From positions 806,001 to 870,000 of the forward strand of contig NZ_JANHDO010000001.1 of NCBI RefSeq assembly GCF_024494575.1: DNA of 64,000 nt, in the 5' to 3' direction. This DNA is from Halorubrum salinum. GTDB taxonomy: Archaea > Halobacteriota > Halobacteria > Halobacteriales > Haloferacaceae. Within the stretch, counting starts at the first letter, position 1, and each line of letters starts with the position of its first letter. Below are positions 9,008 to 17,915 of the stretch, piece after piece. Below the pieces are notes generated by a model, which saw nothing but the letters and a program-made list of their open reading frames with translations, was not told the origin of the DNA and searched no databases. The position numbers and the translations under genes are program-made.

Positions 9008-11053
9008 TCAGGCGTCGGTCGAGCGGTCCCACGAGTAGCCGGCGAGCGCGCCGACGGGATCGTCCGTGCCGGGGTCGTCTAGGACCGCCGCGAGCGCCTG
9101 CACCGCCTCGCGCTCGACGCGGTCGGGCGCGGCGCGAACGACAACCGACTGCGCGCCGAGGCTGACGAACTCACAACCCAACCGGTCCGCCGTCTCTCGG
9201 AGGCCGATCCCCGCGTCGGCGTCGCCAGCCATCACCCGTCTGGCCGGGCTCTCGAAGGCGCGGACCGCGCGCTCGTACCCGTCTATCCGCGACGTGAGAT
9301 CCGCTCGCGATTCCGACCGCTCCGCCGCGAGTTCGCCGAGCGCGTCGTCGAGAGTCCGCCGGAGCCCGGAGTCGGGCGGGCGGTTCACGAACCGGAGATC
9401 CTCCTCGACGAGCGAGGCGAGCCCGTCGACGTTCGCGGGGTTCCCCTCGGGGACGACGAGTCCCCACTCGCGGGACCAGCCGCCGAGTTCGACCGAATCG
9501 ACCTCGCGGTCCGTCGGCCCGGCGACGACGGCGACGTCCGGGACGCCGTCGCGCAGCCGGCGCAGTCCCTCTCTGGAGCCGACGGGGAGGTACCGCGGCG
9601 CGTCGAGTCGGTCGAGCAGCCGGTTGAGCGCGGGGTCGTCCTCGCCCGCGCCGAGCAGCGACGGCGGGCGAACGTCGGGCGAGAACAACTGGACCTCGAC
9701 GGTCTCTCCATCGCCGAGGACCTCGGTGTCGGGGTCGACCGCGACGACGCCGTCGGCCTCGACGAGGCTCGTCGTCGCGCCCGATCCCTTGTCGACCGGG
9801 TAGACGAGCGGCAGGTCTCCCGAATCGAGGTCGAGCAGTCCGACGGGCATCAGCCGGAGTCGGCCTTCGCCGTAGCGCTCCGCGACGCCCATCCGTCCCT
9901 CGATCGTCGCCGTGGCGGGCTCGGGCTGGCCGGCGGCCTCGCGGATCGCGGGCGCGACGAACGTCCGGAAGATCGTGAGCGCGGAGACGGGATAGCCGGG
10001 AAGCCCGACGTACGCGGACTCGCCGGCGTCGCGTCCGTCGTTCGAACCGGTACCGTCGGCGTCGACGTCGGAAGTATCGGTGTCGAGAGCGTCGGCCTCC
10101 GACCCGCCGCGGTCGATCCGTCCGATCAGCATCGGCTTGCCGGGCTTGACCGCGACGCCGTGGAGGAGCAGGTCGCCGCGCGCCTCGATCACGCGGTAGA
10201 TCACGTCGACGGCGCTGGCGGAGGTAGACCCGGAGGAGAGCACGAGGTCGCACTCGTCGGCCGCCCGCCTGAGGAGGCGTTCCATCTCGTCGTAGTCGTC
10301 GCCGGCGTGCGGGTAGAGGACGGGCTCGCCGCCGGCCTCCGCGACCCCCGCGGCGATCGTCGTGGAGTTCACGTCGTAGATCTCGCCGCGGTCGGAGTCG
10401 ATCTCGTCGCCGGGGCGCACGAGTTCGTCGCCCGTCGAGACGATCCCCACCCGCGGTTTCCCCTCGACCGGGACCTCGTCGACGCCGAGCGCCGACAGCA
10501 AGCCGATCTCGCGGGGAGTCAGTCGCGTCCCCGGACCGAGCGCGCGCGCGCCGGCGGCGATGTCCGCACCGGCGCTCATCACGTTGTCCCCCGGGGCGAC
10601 CGCGGTTCGGACCGCGATTCGGTCGGGCGAGGCGTCGCCGTCGTCGCTCCCCGCGTCGCCGTCGCTCCTCCGCACCTCGTCGGTCCGCTCGACCATTACC
10701 ACGGCGTCGGCCCCGTCGGGCATCACCGCGCCCGTCGAGATCTCCGCGCAGGTCCCGGGCTCGACGGTCACGTCGGGGGCTACCCCGGCGTGGACCGCAC
10801 CGACGAGGTCGAGTTCGCCCGGATCGACCTCGTCCGCGCCGAACGTGTCGCGGGCGCGGACCGCGTACCCGTCGACCGACGCCCGGTCGAATCCAGGCAC
10901 GTCGATGGCGGCGTCGATCCGCTCGGCGAGGACCCGCCCGCGGGCGTCCGACAGCGGGACCGCCTCCGACTCGGGCGTGAGATCCAGCGACTCGATCGCC
11001 TCGCGGGCGGCCTCGGGAGTGGCGAGATCGCGGAACTCGCGGCGGTCGCTCAC
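9008..11053 (-). CDS. moeA: Molybdopterin molybdotransferase MoeA fused to a periplasmic-binding-protein-like domain
   Basis: A 681-residue protein. Residues about 1-440 are MoeA (AIDVPGFDRASVDGYAVRA, TGDELVRPGD, SSGSTSASAVDVIY, LPGYPVSA), which inserts molybdate or tungstate into adenylated molybdopterin. Residues about 460-681 form a PBP-like domain (PSLLGAGEDDPALNRLLDRL, WGLVVPEGNPANVDGLASLV) like those that bind oxyanions or act in one-component regulators. It overlaps the upstream moeA paralogue by 4 bp (ATGA). Low-complexity D/S/G stretches around residues 140-155 and 325-345 are halophile-type insertions. The fused domain may sense or hold the metal oxyanion (inference). Confidence 0.9.
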   Translation of the reverse strand: MSDRREFRDLATPEAAREAIESLDLTPESEAVPLSDARGRVLAERIDAAIDVPGFDRASVDGYAVRARDTFGADEVDPGELDLVGAVHAGVAPDVTVEPGTCAEISTGAVMPDGADAVVMVERTDEVRRSDGDAGSDDGDASPDRIAVRTAVAPGDNVMSAGADIAAGARALGPGTRLTPREIGLLSALGVDEVPVEGKPRVGIVSTGDELVRPGDEIDSDRGEIYDVNSTTIAAGVAEAGGEPVLYPHAGDDYDEMERLLRRAADECDLVLSSGSTSASAVDVIYRVIEARGDLLLHGVAVKPGKPMLIGRIDRGGSEADALDTDTSDVDADGTGSNDGRDAGESAYVGLPGYPVSALTIFRTFVAPAIREAAGQPEPATATIEGRMGVAERYGEGRLRLMPVGLLDLDSGDLPLVYPVDKGSGATTSLVEADGVVAVDPDTEVLGDGETVEVQLFSPDVRPPSLLGAGEDDPALNRLLDRLDAPRYLPVGSREGLRRLRDGVPDVAVVAGPTDREVDSVELGGWSREWGLVVPEGNPANVDGLASLVEEDLRFVNRPPDSGLRRTLDDALGELAAERSESRADLTSRIDGYERAVRAFESPARRVMAGDADAGIGLRETADRLGCEFVSLGAQSVVVRAAPDRVEREAVQALAAVLDDPGTDDPVGALAGYSWDRSTDA

Positions 11054-12354
11054 GGCGTCACCTCCCAGAGCTGCACGTCGACGGTCGCTCCCGCTTCGAT
11101 CCCCTCGCGCGGTTCGGGGACGACGACCCAGCCGTCCGCGAGCGCGACGCTGGAGAGTATCCCCGAGCCGCTGGCGCGGGTCGGCGTGGCGACGGGGAGA
11201 TCGGCGTCTGCGTCCTCCCCGTCCGCGGCGTTAGCGTCGCTCTCGCCGGGCGAGAGGCCGCCGTCGCCGTCCTCGATCGACACGCGCGCGAACGTCCGCG
11301 TACCGGGCTCGCTCGGGACTTTCCGCGCGAGTCGAGCACGCCGGGTCGGGAACGGGTCCGCCGTCGTCCCGCCGATCTGCTTTTGAATCGGCCGGAGGAA
11401 CTGCGCGGCGTTGACGATACAGGCGACCGGATATCCCGGGAGCGACACTACCGGCGTGTCCTCTGCTCGTCCGAGACAGACGGGGTGGCCGGGCTTGAGC
11501 GCGACGCCGTGGACGAGCACCTCGCCGATCCCGGCGACGACCTCTGGAAGCAGGTCGCGCTCGCCGACCGACGACCCGCCCGTCGTGACGACGACGTCGG
11601 CGTCGAGGTCGCGTTCGACGGCGGCCGCGAGCGCGTCCTCGTCGTCGGTGACGATCTCGCGGTAGCGCGCCTCGCCGCCCCAACGCTCGACGAGCCGCGA
11701 GACGGTAAGTCCGTTCGTCTCGATCACCTCTCCCGGGCCGGGGTCCGACTGCACCAGCTCCTCGCCGGTCGGGATCACGGCGACGGTCGGCCGCTCGTAG
11801 ACCGAGACCGAGTCGATACCCACCGACTTCAACAGCCCCAAATCGGAGGGACGGAGCGTGTGGCCGGCGTCGAAGAGCCGTTGTCCGGCGGCGACGTCCT
11901 CGCCGACTTCGCCGACGTTCTCCCCGACCGCGACGGCGTCGAACGCCTCGATCTCGTCGCCGACCGTCTCGGCCTGCTCGACCATCAGGACCGCGTCTGC
12001 CCCCTCGGGGACGGCGCTGCCGGTGTGGACTCGCGCGGCCTCTCCCGGTCCGATCGCAGCGACGTCTCCCGGCTCCGCGGTCCCGTCGCCGGCCGTCCGC
12101 AGCACCGCCGGCGATCGAGACGACGCGCCGAACGTGTCCTCGGCGCGGACCGCGTAGCCGTCCATCGCCGCCCGTTCGTAGCTCGGGACCGGGGCCGGAG
12201 CGTCGACCGGCTCCGCGACCACTCGCCCGTCGGCCGAGGGGAGGGGGACCGACTCGGTCCGGCCGTGCGGCGAGACGGCGTCGAGAAGCGTCGATCGCGC
12301 GTCCGCCACCCGGGTCCGCCGCTTGAACCCGGACTCGCGTCTGTCGTGGCTCAT
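11050..12354 (-). CDS. moeA: Molybdopterin molybdotransferase MoeA (second paralogue)
   Basis: A 434-residue stand-alone MoeA: YERAAMDGYAVRAEDTFGA, TGSAVPEGADAVLMVE, IPTGEELVQSDPGPGEVIETN, TTGGSSVGERDLLP, LPGYPVACIVNA, and the C-terminal beta-barrel ending SGILSSVALADGWVVVPE. I set the start at 12354 (MSHDRRESGFKRRTRV); upstream sequence in the frame is Arg-rich and not MoeA-like. It is translationally coupled to the fused moeA downstream (stop and start overlap). Two moeA copies in archaea are often read as molybdenum versus tungsten specialists; nothing in the sequence shows which is which. Confidence 0.92.
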   Translation of the reverse strand: MSHDRRESGFKRRTRVADARSTLLDAVSPHGRTESVPLPSADGRVVAEPVDAPAPVPSYERAAMDGYAVRAEDTFGASSRSPAVLRTAGDGTAEPGDVAAIGPGEAARVHTGSAVPEGADAVLMVEQAETVGDEIEAFDAVAVGENVGEVGEDVAAGQRLFDAGHTLRPSDLGLLKSVGIDSVSVYERPTVAVIPTGEELVQSDPGPGEVIETNGLTVSRLVERWGGEARYREIVTDDEDALAAAVERDLDADVVVTTGGSSVGERDLLPEVVAGIGEVLVHGVALKPGHPVCLGRAEDTPVVSLPGYPVACIVNAAQFLRPIQKQIGGTTADPFPTRRARLARKVPSEPGTRTFARVSIEDGDGGLSPGESDANAADGEDADADLPVATPTRASGSGILSSVALADGWVVVPEPREGIEAGATVDVQLWEVTP

Positions 12355-12479
12355 GTCGTGTCGTTTCGGGCCCGCGTGCAAAAACCCCGCTCTCCGGGCG
12401 GGTTCGTCTCGCGTCGCGGTGGTCCTCCGGGCGTCGCGGCGGTCGCGTCGACGCACGCCGCGTCGGTTTCGGCGGCCCT

Positions 12480-13370
12480 TCAGGTCACCCACGAGAGCAC
12501 CCGCGCGGCGCGGTGGGCCCCCTGAGCGACCGCGACGCGGACCGTCGAGACGAGGTCGGCGGCACCCCGCGCCGCGGCGGCCGCGCCTCGGCTCGCGCCG
12601 GTCGCGGCGTAGTACCCGGTCTTGCGACCGGCCGCGCCGACGTAGTGTTTCGCGGCCATCCGGATCGGCGCGCGTCGGCCGTCGACGGTCGTCGTCCCGT
12701 CGCGGATCGCGTCGAGCACGTCGTCGGCCGTGACCGCGGTGACCGAGTCGCGGTCGGCTATCTCGACGTCGGTGTACGCCCGCCCGACGTACTCCAGGTG
12801 ATGGGCGTCGCTGGCGGCCACGCCGGGGTAGTCGTGGTCGGCGGCGAACCGCCGCGCGCGCCGGTTTCTGTACCCCGTGAACAGCCACGCGTTGAACACC
12901 TCGACTGCGTCGACCTCGTCGACGCCGCCGGCCCCGTCTCCGATCGCGACGCCGTCACCGGCCCTCGCCGCCGAGTCGCCGGCGTCGTCGGGGACGGGGA
13001 TGTTGCGCTGTCGCACGCCGTGGCGCGACCGCTGGAAGGGGTGCGGGACGATCGCGACGCCGCCGTGCTCGTGGATCCACGCGACCGTCTCGGCGTACGG
13101 CTTCCGGCGCGGCGGCATCCGCTCCACTCCGATCGCGAGGAGGTGGCCGTGCGCCGTCGACACCTCGACTCCGGGTATCCCGATCAGCCCGTACTCGTCG
13201 GCGATCTCGGCGGCGCGCTTCGACTCGCCGATCACGTCGTGGTCGGTGATCACGACCGCGTCGAGGCCGATCTCCGACGCGTGTTCCAAGATCAGCTCTA
13301 CTGGCTCGTGGCCGTCGTAGCTGTCGTCGGAGTGGACGTGCGGGTCGATCGAGACGGTGACGCCAGACAC
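12480..13370 (-). CDS. PHP-domain metal-dependent phosphoesterase
   Basis: A 296-residue protein starting at a GTG (13370): V(M)SGVTVSIDPHVHSDDSYDG. Metal ligands of the PHP fold are visible in order: DPHVHSDDSYDGH, VVITDHDVIGE, GVEVSTAHGH, VAIVPHPFQRSRHG and AASDAHHLEYVG. The C-terminal 70 residues, rich in Ala and Arg, are extra. PHP proteins hydrolyse phosphoesters (nucleotides, histidinol phosphate, or 3'-end trimming). The GTG start is chosen because a TATA box (13393-13400, reverse strand) sits about 25 bp upstream, giving a leaderless transcript, and there is no suitable ATG. The substrate is unknown. Confidence 0.88.
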   Translation of the reverse strand: MSGVTVSIDPHVHSDDSYDGHEPVELILEHASEIGLDAVVITDHDVIGESKRAAEIADEYGLIGIPGVEVSTAHGHLLAIGVERMPPRRKPYAETVAWIHEHGGVAIVPHPFQRSRHGVRQRNIPVPDDAGDSAARAGDGVAIGDGAGGVDEVDAVEVFNAWLFTGYRNRRARRFAADHDYPGVAASDAHHLEYVGRAYTDVEIADRDSVTAVTADDVLDAIRDGTTTVDGRRAPIRMAAKHYVGAAGRKTGYYAATGASRGAAAAARGAADLVSTVRVAVAQGAHRAARVLSWVT

Positions 13371-13392
13371 GTCGCCCCGTAGCGCGCGGAGG

Positions 13393-13400
13393 TATATAAA
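13393..13400 (-). promoter_or_regulatory. TATA box of the PHP-phosphoesterase gene
   Basis: On the reverse strand the sequence TTTATATA lies 23-30 bp upstream of the GTG at 13370. This is the normal spacing for a leaderless haloarchaeal transcript and decides the GTG start. It is an AT-rich island in otherwise GC-rich DNA. Confidence 0.7.
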
Positions 13401-13493
13401 ATCGGGAACGCGGCTCGCGTCGACCGCCGACGGGCGGTCCGACCCTCTCGACTCGGTGGGAACCGTTAGGTGTTCCCGGCCGAACACGGACCT

Positions 13494-14009
13494 ATGACCG
13501 ATCCGACCGACGCGGGTGCGAACGCGACGAGCGGGGAAAACGCGGACGGAGCCCCCGACGACCGCGCGTACGTCGAGCGCGCTATCGGCCTCGCCGAGGA
13601 GGCGGTCGCGGCCGGCGACACGCCGTTCGGCGCGCTGCTCGTCGTCGACGGCGAGGTCGTCGCCGAGGACCGCAACCGGACGCGGAGCGACGACGACGTC
13701 ACCGCCCACCCGGAGCTGTCGCTCGCACGCCGGGCCGCCCGCGAGCTGTCGCCCGACGAGCGGGCGCGCTGTACGATGTACGCGAGCACCGAGCCGTGCC
13801 CGATGTGTTCGACCGCGGTCCACTACGCCGGGATCGACCGCGTCGTCTTCGGCGTCGCGGGCGCGACCCTGAGCGAACTCTCCGGGGACGTGGTCGAGAT
13901 CTCCTGCGAGGAGGTGATCCGACGCGCCGGCGGCGAGACGACGGTGGAGGGCCCGATCGCGGAAGACGCGGCGATGGCCGTCCACGAGTCGTTCTTCGGC
14001 GGGAGGTAG
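13494..14009 (+). CDS. Nucleoside/nucleobase deaminase (CDA superfamily, guanine- or adenosine-deaminase type)
   Basis: A 171-residue protein. After an acidic N-terminal extension, the zinc site is clear: TAHPELSLAR supplies the His and the catalytic Glu (HxE), and STEPCPMCSTAVHYAG supplies PCxxC. The VVFGVAG block and the C-terminal helices match tRNA-adenosine/guanine deaminase-like proteins. It probably deaminates guanine, cytosine or a related base in nucleotide salvage. I chose the ATG at 13494 (MTDPTDAG), 8 codons inside the longest frame, because a CTTAGG-like TATA region lies about 25 bp upstream. Exact substrate not assignable. Confidence 0.85.
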   Translation: MTDPTDAGANATSGENADGAPDDRAYVERAIGLAEEAVAAGDTPFGALLVVDGEVVAEDRNRTRSDDDVTAHPELSLARRAARELSPDERARCTMYASTEPCPMCSTAVHYAGIDRVVFGVAGATLSELSGDVVEISCEEVIRRAGGETTVEGPIAEDAAMAVHESFFGGR

Positions 14010-14125
14010 CGCTGGACGCACCGACCGCCGGCGGACGGTCCCGTCGACACGGCCGCCACCGACGCGGCGCGTCGGGACCGGTCACCGGCCGCTTATATCG
14101 CCGGCGGCCGTACCAGAGCGAGGAG

Positions 14126-14572
14126 ATGAGCTACCCGGTCACCTACTACTGCCCGCGCTGCGGGACCCTCGTCGAACTCGACCGCGACGGCTACCTCGCG
14201 GACAAGTCGGTGACGCCGTACCCCTTGGAGGGGTGGGGGTACGTCGCGCCGACGGAGCCGTTCGAGGACGCGGCGGACGCCGACGGCGTCAGGTTCGTCT
14301 GCGGCGAGAGCGACGGCGTCGTCTGGGACCCGCACGACGGCGTTCGGGGGACCGACGCCGGCGGCGACGAGCCGGACCGAGAGCCGCGCGAGGACGCGGT
14401 CGGCTGCGGCGAGCCGTTCTACCTCTCCTTCGTCCGCTACGAGGAGGGCCGCGAGGTCGACCCGCGCGCCGAGACGGAACTCGTCGAGATCGATCCCGAT
14501 CCGCGACCGAGCGGACCGCGCGGTCCGGGCGGTCCCGGGCGGGCGAGGGACTCCGACGGCGGCTTCTGGTGA
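14126..14572 (+). CDS. Zinc-ribbon hypothetical protein
   Basis: A 148-residue protein starting MSYPVTYYCPRCGTLVELDRD, with an N-terminal CPRC knuckle and later Cys in FVCGESDG and VGCGEPFYL that could complete one zinc site. An acidic low-complexity linker (residues about 75-95) and a Gly/Pro/Arg-rich tail follow. A TATA-like CTTATATC (14092-14099) is about 27-34 bp upstream and AGGAG lies just before the ATG. No known function; a nucleic-acid or metal-binding role is a guess from the zinc ribbon. Confidence 0.7.
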   Translation: MSYPVTYYCPRCGTLVELDRDGYLADKSVTPYPLEGWGYVAPTEPFEDAADADGVRFVCGESDGVVWDPHDGVRGTDAGGDEPDREPREDAVGCGEPFYLSFVRYEEGREVDPRAETELVEIDPDPRPSGPRGPGGPGRARDSDGGFW

Positions 14573-14688
14573 TCGAATCGAACCGCGGCTCTCGGCGGCG
14601 AACTCCGCGTGGTGTGCCGCACCGGACCGAGAGATCGGACCGCCGGACCGCCCGTAGCGTTATCCCGATGACCCGCGTTTGTGTACGC

Positions 14689-15027
14689 ATGCCGGACACC
14701 AAGTCGGGTCGGGAGAAGCAGGCGCGAAAGGCCGAACGGCGACGAGCACGACAGGACATCGCGGAGGCTCGCGAGCGCGCCGACGAGACGGAGCCCCCGG
14801 ACGACGCGCCGACGGCGTGTTACCGCCGGGGGTGCGACGAACCGGCCGCCTTCTCCGTCACCGAGCGGTATCTGGAGGACACGGGAAAGGGTGCCGTCGA
14901 ATCGACCGCGCTGCTCTGTGTCGACCACACGGTCGCGGAGGGGCCCGCGAACCTGGACCGCGCCTATGACGAGTACCTGTTCGAAATCGAACCGATCCCG
15001 GGCGTCGACGTCGAGGACGTCGCCTGA
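14689..15027 (+). CDS. Uncharacterised small protein with basic N-terminal helix
   Basis: A 112-residue protein starting MPDTKSGREKQARKAERRRA: a very basic helix, unusual in this acidic proteome, then an acidic stretch, then CYRRGCDEPAAF and LLCVDHT, whose three Cys and one His suggest a small zinc site. The basic helix suggests RNA or ribosome binding (inference). An alternative ATG at 14668 would add MTRVCVR; the sequence does not decide between them. Confidence 0.6.
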   Translation: MPDTKSGREKQARKAERRRARQDIAEARERADETEPPDDAPTACYRRGCDEPAAFSVTERYLEDTGKGAVESTALLCVDHTVAEGPANLDRAYDEYLFEIEPIPGVDVEDVA

Positions 15028-15159
15028 TCGGGAGCTAGTCGTCTGATCGGGAGTCCGTCGACAGGTCGAACGATCGTCGAGATCGTCGAGATTTCCGTCC
15101 CGCATCCGCCGGCGGCGACGACAGACAAACCCCTTAATGGGCGAGCGAGAAGGGGCGGT

Positions 15160-16098
15160 ATGGAAAGCATCAACCGGACCGCGATCGAGCTCGTCGACGA
15201 GGCGCTCGACTTCTCCGGCGAACTCGACGTCGTCGGCTACGAACTCGACAACGGCGCGACAGTCGTCGATTTCGGCGTCGACGCCGCCGGCGGCATCGAG
15301 GCGGGACTGCTCCTCGCAGAGATCCAGACCGCCGGGCTCGCGAACCTGCGGACGCGCATGGGAGAGGTCGCCGACGCGCCGCGCCAGTACGTCGAACTCT
15401 CGACGGACCACCCGGCGATCGCGCTGCTCTGCTCGCAGAAGGCCGGCTGGGAACTCGCCACCGACGACGGCTTCGAGGGACTCGGCTCCGGTCCCGCCCG
15501 GGCGCTCGTCGGCCGCGAGACGGAGTTCGAGCGCGTGGGGTACTACGACTCCTCCGAGTTCGCGACGCTCGCGGTCGAGTCGACCGCGCTTCCGACGGAG
15601 TCCGTCGCAGAACACGTCGCCGACCTCGCAGAGGTCGACCCGGAGGGGGTCTTCCTCCCCGCGTACGCCACCGGCTCGACCGCGGGATCGGTCGCGACCG
15701 CCGCGCGCGCGGCGGAACTCGCCGTCTTCCGACTGCTCGAAGTGGGGTACGAGCCCACCGACGTGCTCCACGCCTCCGGCTCCGCGCCGATGGCTCCGGC
15801 CACCCGCGACGAGGACCTCGCGATGGGACGGACGAACGACGCGCTGGCGTACGGCGGCGAGGTGCACCTGCAGGTCGCCCGCGACGACGACCGCTTCGAA
15901 CAGATCGTCTCGACCGCCCGCGACGAGTACGGCACGCCCTTCGTCGAGGTGTTCGAGGAGGCCGACTGGGACTTCTACGAGGTTGACGAGCGCGTCTTCG
16001 CGCCCGCGAAGGTCACGGTCGACGTCCTCGACGGGCCGGTGTACACGGTCGGCGAGACGGACGAGGAGCTGTTGGCCGCGTCGTTCGGCTACCGCTGA
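15160..16098 (+). CDS. mch: Methenyltetrahydromethanopterin cyclohydrolase
   Basis: A 312-residue protein starting MESINRTAIELVDEAL. Recognisable Mch blocks include the N-terminal helix, GAGGIEAG-like DAAGGIEAGLLLAEI, LCSQKAGWEL, GSGPARAL, and EYGTPFVEVFEEADWDFYEVD with KVTV just after. The enzyme interconverts methenyl-H4MPT and formyl-H4MPT; haloarchaea use the same fold for folate-type C1 carriers. A short AT element (CCTTAATG) precedes it by about 25 bp. The purU gene at 52 kb and gcvT at the right edge belong to the same C1 metabolism but are not linked in an operon. Confidence 0.93.
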   Translation: MESINRTAIELVDEALDFSGELDVVGYELDNGATVVDFGVDAAGGIEAGLLLAEIQTAGLANLRTRMGEVADAPRQYVELSTDHPAIALLCSQKAGWELATDDGFEGLGSGPARALVGRETEFERVGYYDSSEFATLAVESTALPTESVAEHVADLAEVDPEGVFLPAYATGSTAGSVATAARAAELAVFRLLEVGYEPTDVLHASGSAPMAPATRDEDLAMGRTNDALAYGGEVHLQVARDDDRFEQIVSTARDEYGTPFVEVFEEADWDFYEVDERVFAPAKVTVDVLDGPVYTVGETDEELLAASFGYR

Positions 16099-16106
16099 CC
16101 CCGGCG

Positions 16107-16640
16107 ATGCGCCTCAAGCCGGTCCCCGAACCGCCCGACTCGCTCGACGTCCTCCGCGAGTACCAGCGCGCGGTTCCGCTCGTGCCGGGCAGCACGGACG
16201 ACTGCTGTGCGCGCCTCCGCGACCGCTGCGGCCTCCGCGACCGCCAGACCGCGAACGACTGGCTGGCGTTCCTGCGGGCGCTCGGGCTGGTCGAAGAGAC
16301 GCCGCGGGGGTTCGTCCGGACCGACGCCGAGCCGACCGCGAAGCGCGTCCGCGAGGGGCTTCGCGACGGCGTCCTCCTCGTTCCGGAGGCGCTGTCGGCC
16401 CTGAAAGCGGCCTCGCCAGCGGACCCGCTCACGCCCGACGACCTGTTCGCGGCGACCCGGGAGTCGGTCCCGCGTCACGACCGCGCCCGCGACCCGGCGT
16501 GGGAGGCGACGTGGCGCGAGCGCGCCGACCGGCTCTTGGGCTGGCTCGCGCTCGTCGATCTGGCCGAGCCGGCCGCGGCCGCCGAGAGTCCGCACGGAGG
16601 GGACGACGCGACCGCGTACCTCGCCGGCGACGCGGGCTGA
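16107..16640 (+). CDS. Uncharacterised winged-helix-like haloarchaeal protein
   Basis: A 177-residue protein starting MRLKPVPEPPDSLDVLRE, 8 bp after mch and probably co-transcribed. Residues about 35-70 (DRQTANDWLAFLRALGLVEE, then TPRGFVRT) look like a helix-turn-helix with a short wing; the second half is helical. Two adjacent Cys (DDCCARL) are near residue 34. No function known; a mch-linked regulator is possible but not shown. Confidence 0.6.
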   Translation: MRLKPVPEPPDSLDVLREYQRAVPLVPGSTDDCCARLRDRCGLRDRQTANDWLAFLRALGLVEETPRGFVRTDAEPTAKRVREGLRDGVLLVPEALSALKAASPADPLTPDDLFAATRESVPRHDRARDPAWEATWRERADRLLGWLALVDLAEPAAAAESPHGGDDATAYLAGDAG

Positions 16641-16709
16641 CGCGCCGGTTCGAGTCGGACAGCGTCGGTCCGTGACAAGCCTTTTACTCGGAGCCGGAGA
16701 GGATGTCGC

Positions 16710-17915
16710 ATGGGACGATTCGACGAGCGGGAGTCGCCGCTCTCGGTCCGCTACGAGCCGGCGAGCGTGAAGGACCTGCTCGTGGAGATGAAAGACACCG
16801 CCGAGCTGCTGATCGACCTGTCGTACTCCGCGGTCCTCCACGGGAGCCCGACGGTCGCACACGAGGTCGTCGAGCTCGAACACCGGATGGACGTGCTCCA
16901 GATGCGCGCGCGGATGAGCCTCATGCTCGCCGCCCGGAGCCCCGACGAGGCCGAGACGCTCGCGCCGGTGCTCGGCGTGGTCGGCGCGGCCGACAAGATC
17001 TCCGACGCCGCCGGCGACATCGCGAAGATCGTCACGGAGGAGATCGGGCTCCCGGACGCGATGCGCGGCGCGCTCACCGAGGGCGTCGAGACGCTGGTCC
17101 GGGGAACCGTCGCGGACGATTCCGGCTACGCGGGGCGGACGCTGAAAGACATCGACCTGGAGTCCGTGACCGGCGTGCGCGTCATCGCGATTCGCCGCGA
17201 GGACGACTGGATCCTCAACCCCGGTCCGGAGACCCGCCTCGAAGCCGGCGACGTGACGCTCCTCCGCGGGCCGGAGACGGGGGTCGCCGAGGCGTACCCC
17301 GAACTGGCCCGAGAGCCGTTCGAGCCGGACGAACCGGTCGAGCCGGCGATCGACGACTTGGAGCGCGCGGTCGACTCGATCGTGTTGATGAAGAACCTCT
17401 CCGAGCTGGCGGTCGATCTCGCGTACGGCTCCGTGCTGTTCGACAACGCGGCGCTCGCAGACGAGGTGAACAACTTAGAGATCGAGGTCGACGCTCTCCA
17501 GTCGCGGTTCGAGGCGTGGACGCTTCGGGCCGCCCGCGAGGCCGAGGACCCCGTCTCGCTCCGCGGGCTGATCCACCTCGGCGTCGCGACCGAGGAGATC
17601 TCGGACGCCGCCTTGGAGATCACGGAGGGCGTCGCCCGCGACATCGGGGTCCATCCCGTCGTGGAGATGGCGGTCCAGGAGTCGGACGAGATCATCACCC
17701 GAACCGTGGTCGAGGCCGGCAGCGCCCTCGAAGGGACGCGGATCGAGGAGGGGATCCCGGCGACAGACATCTCGACGAGCGTCATCGCGCTCCGGCGGCC
17801 AGAGGAGGGGTGGCTTGTGGGCCACGACATCGACACGACGCTCCGCGCCGGCGACGTGGTGCTCTCGAAGGGGACGCGCACCTCGGCGGCTGAGTTCGAG
17901 GCGCTCGCGGCGTGA
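16710..17915 (+). CDS. Potassium-channel regulatory protein with duplicated PhoU-like + TrkA-C domains
   Basis: A 401-residue soluble protein consisting of two tandem repeats. Each repeat has a PhoU-like four-helix part (KDLLVEMKDTAELLIDLSYS at 21-40; IVLMKNLSELAVDLAYGS at about 225-242) and a TrkA-C/RCK-C beta part (ESVTGVRVIAIRREDDWILN; TDISTSVIALRRPEEGWLVG, each followed by a GDV turn). TrkA-C domains bind nucleotides or c-di-AMP and gate K+ channels and transporters, which matters for salt-in osmoadaptation. No channel gene is next to it. A TATA-like CTTTTACTC is about 25 bp upstream. Confidence 0.88.
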   Translation: MGRFDERESPLSVRYEPASVKDLLVEMKDTAELLIDLSYSAVLHGSPTVAHEVVELEHRMDVLQMRARMSLMLAARSPDEAETLAPVLGVVGAADKISDAAGDIAKIVTEEIGLPDAMRGALTEGVETLVRGTVADDSGYAGRTLKDIDLESVTGVRVIAIRREDDWILNPGPETRLEAGDVTLLRGPETGVAEAYPELAREPFEPDEPVEPAIDDLERAVDSIVLMKNLSELAVDLAYGSVLFDNAALADEVNNLEIEVDALQSRFEAWTLRAAREAEDPVSLRGLIHLGVATEEISDAALEITEGVARDIGVHPVVEMAVQESDEIITRTVVEAGSALEGTRIEEGIPATDISTSVIALRRPEEGWLVGHDIDTTLRAGDVVLSKGTRTSAAEFEALAA

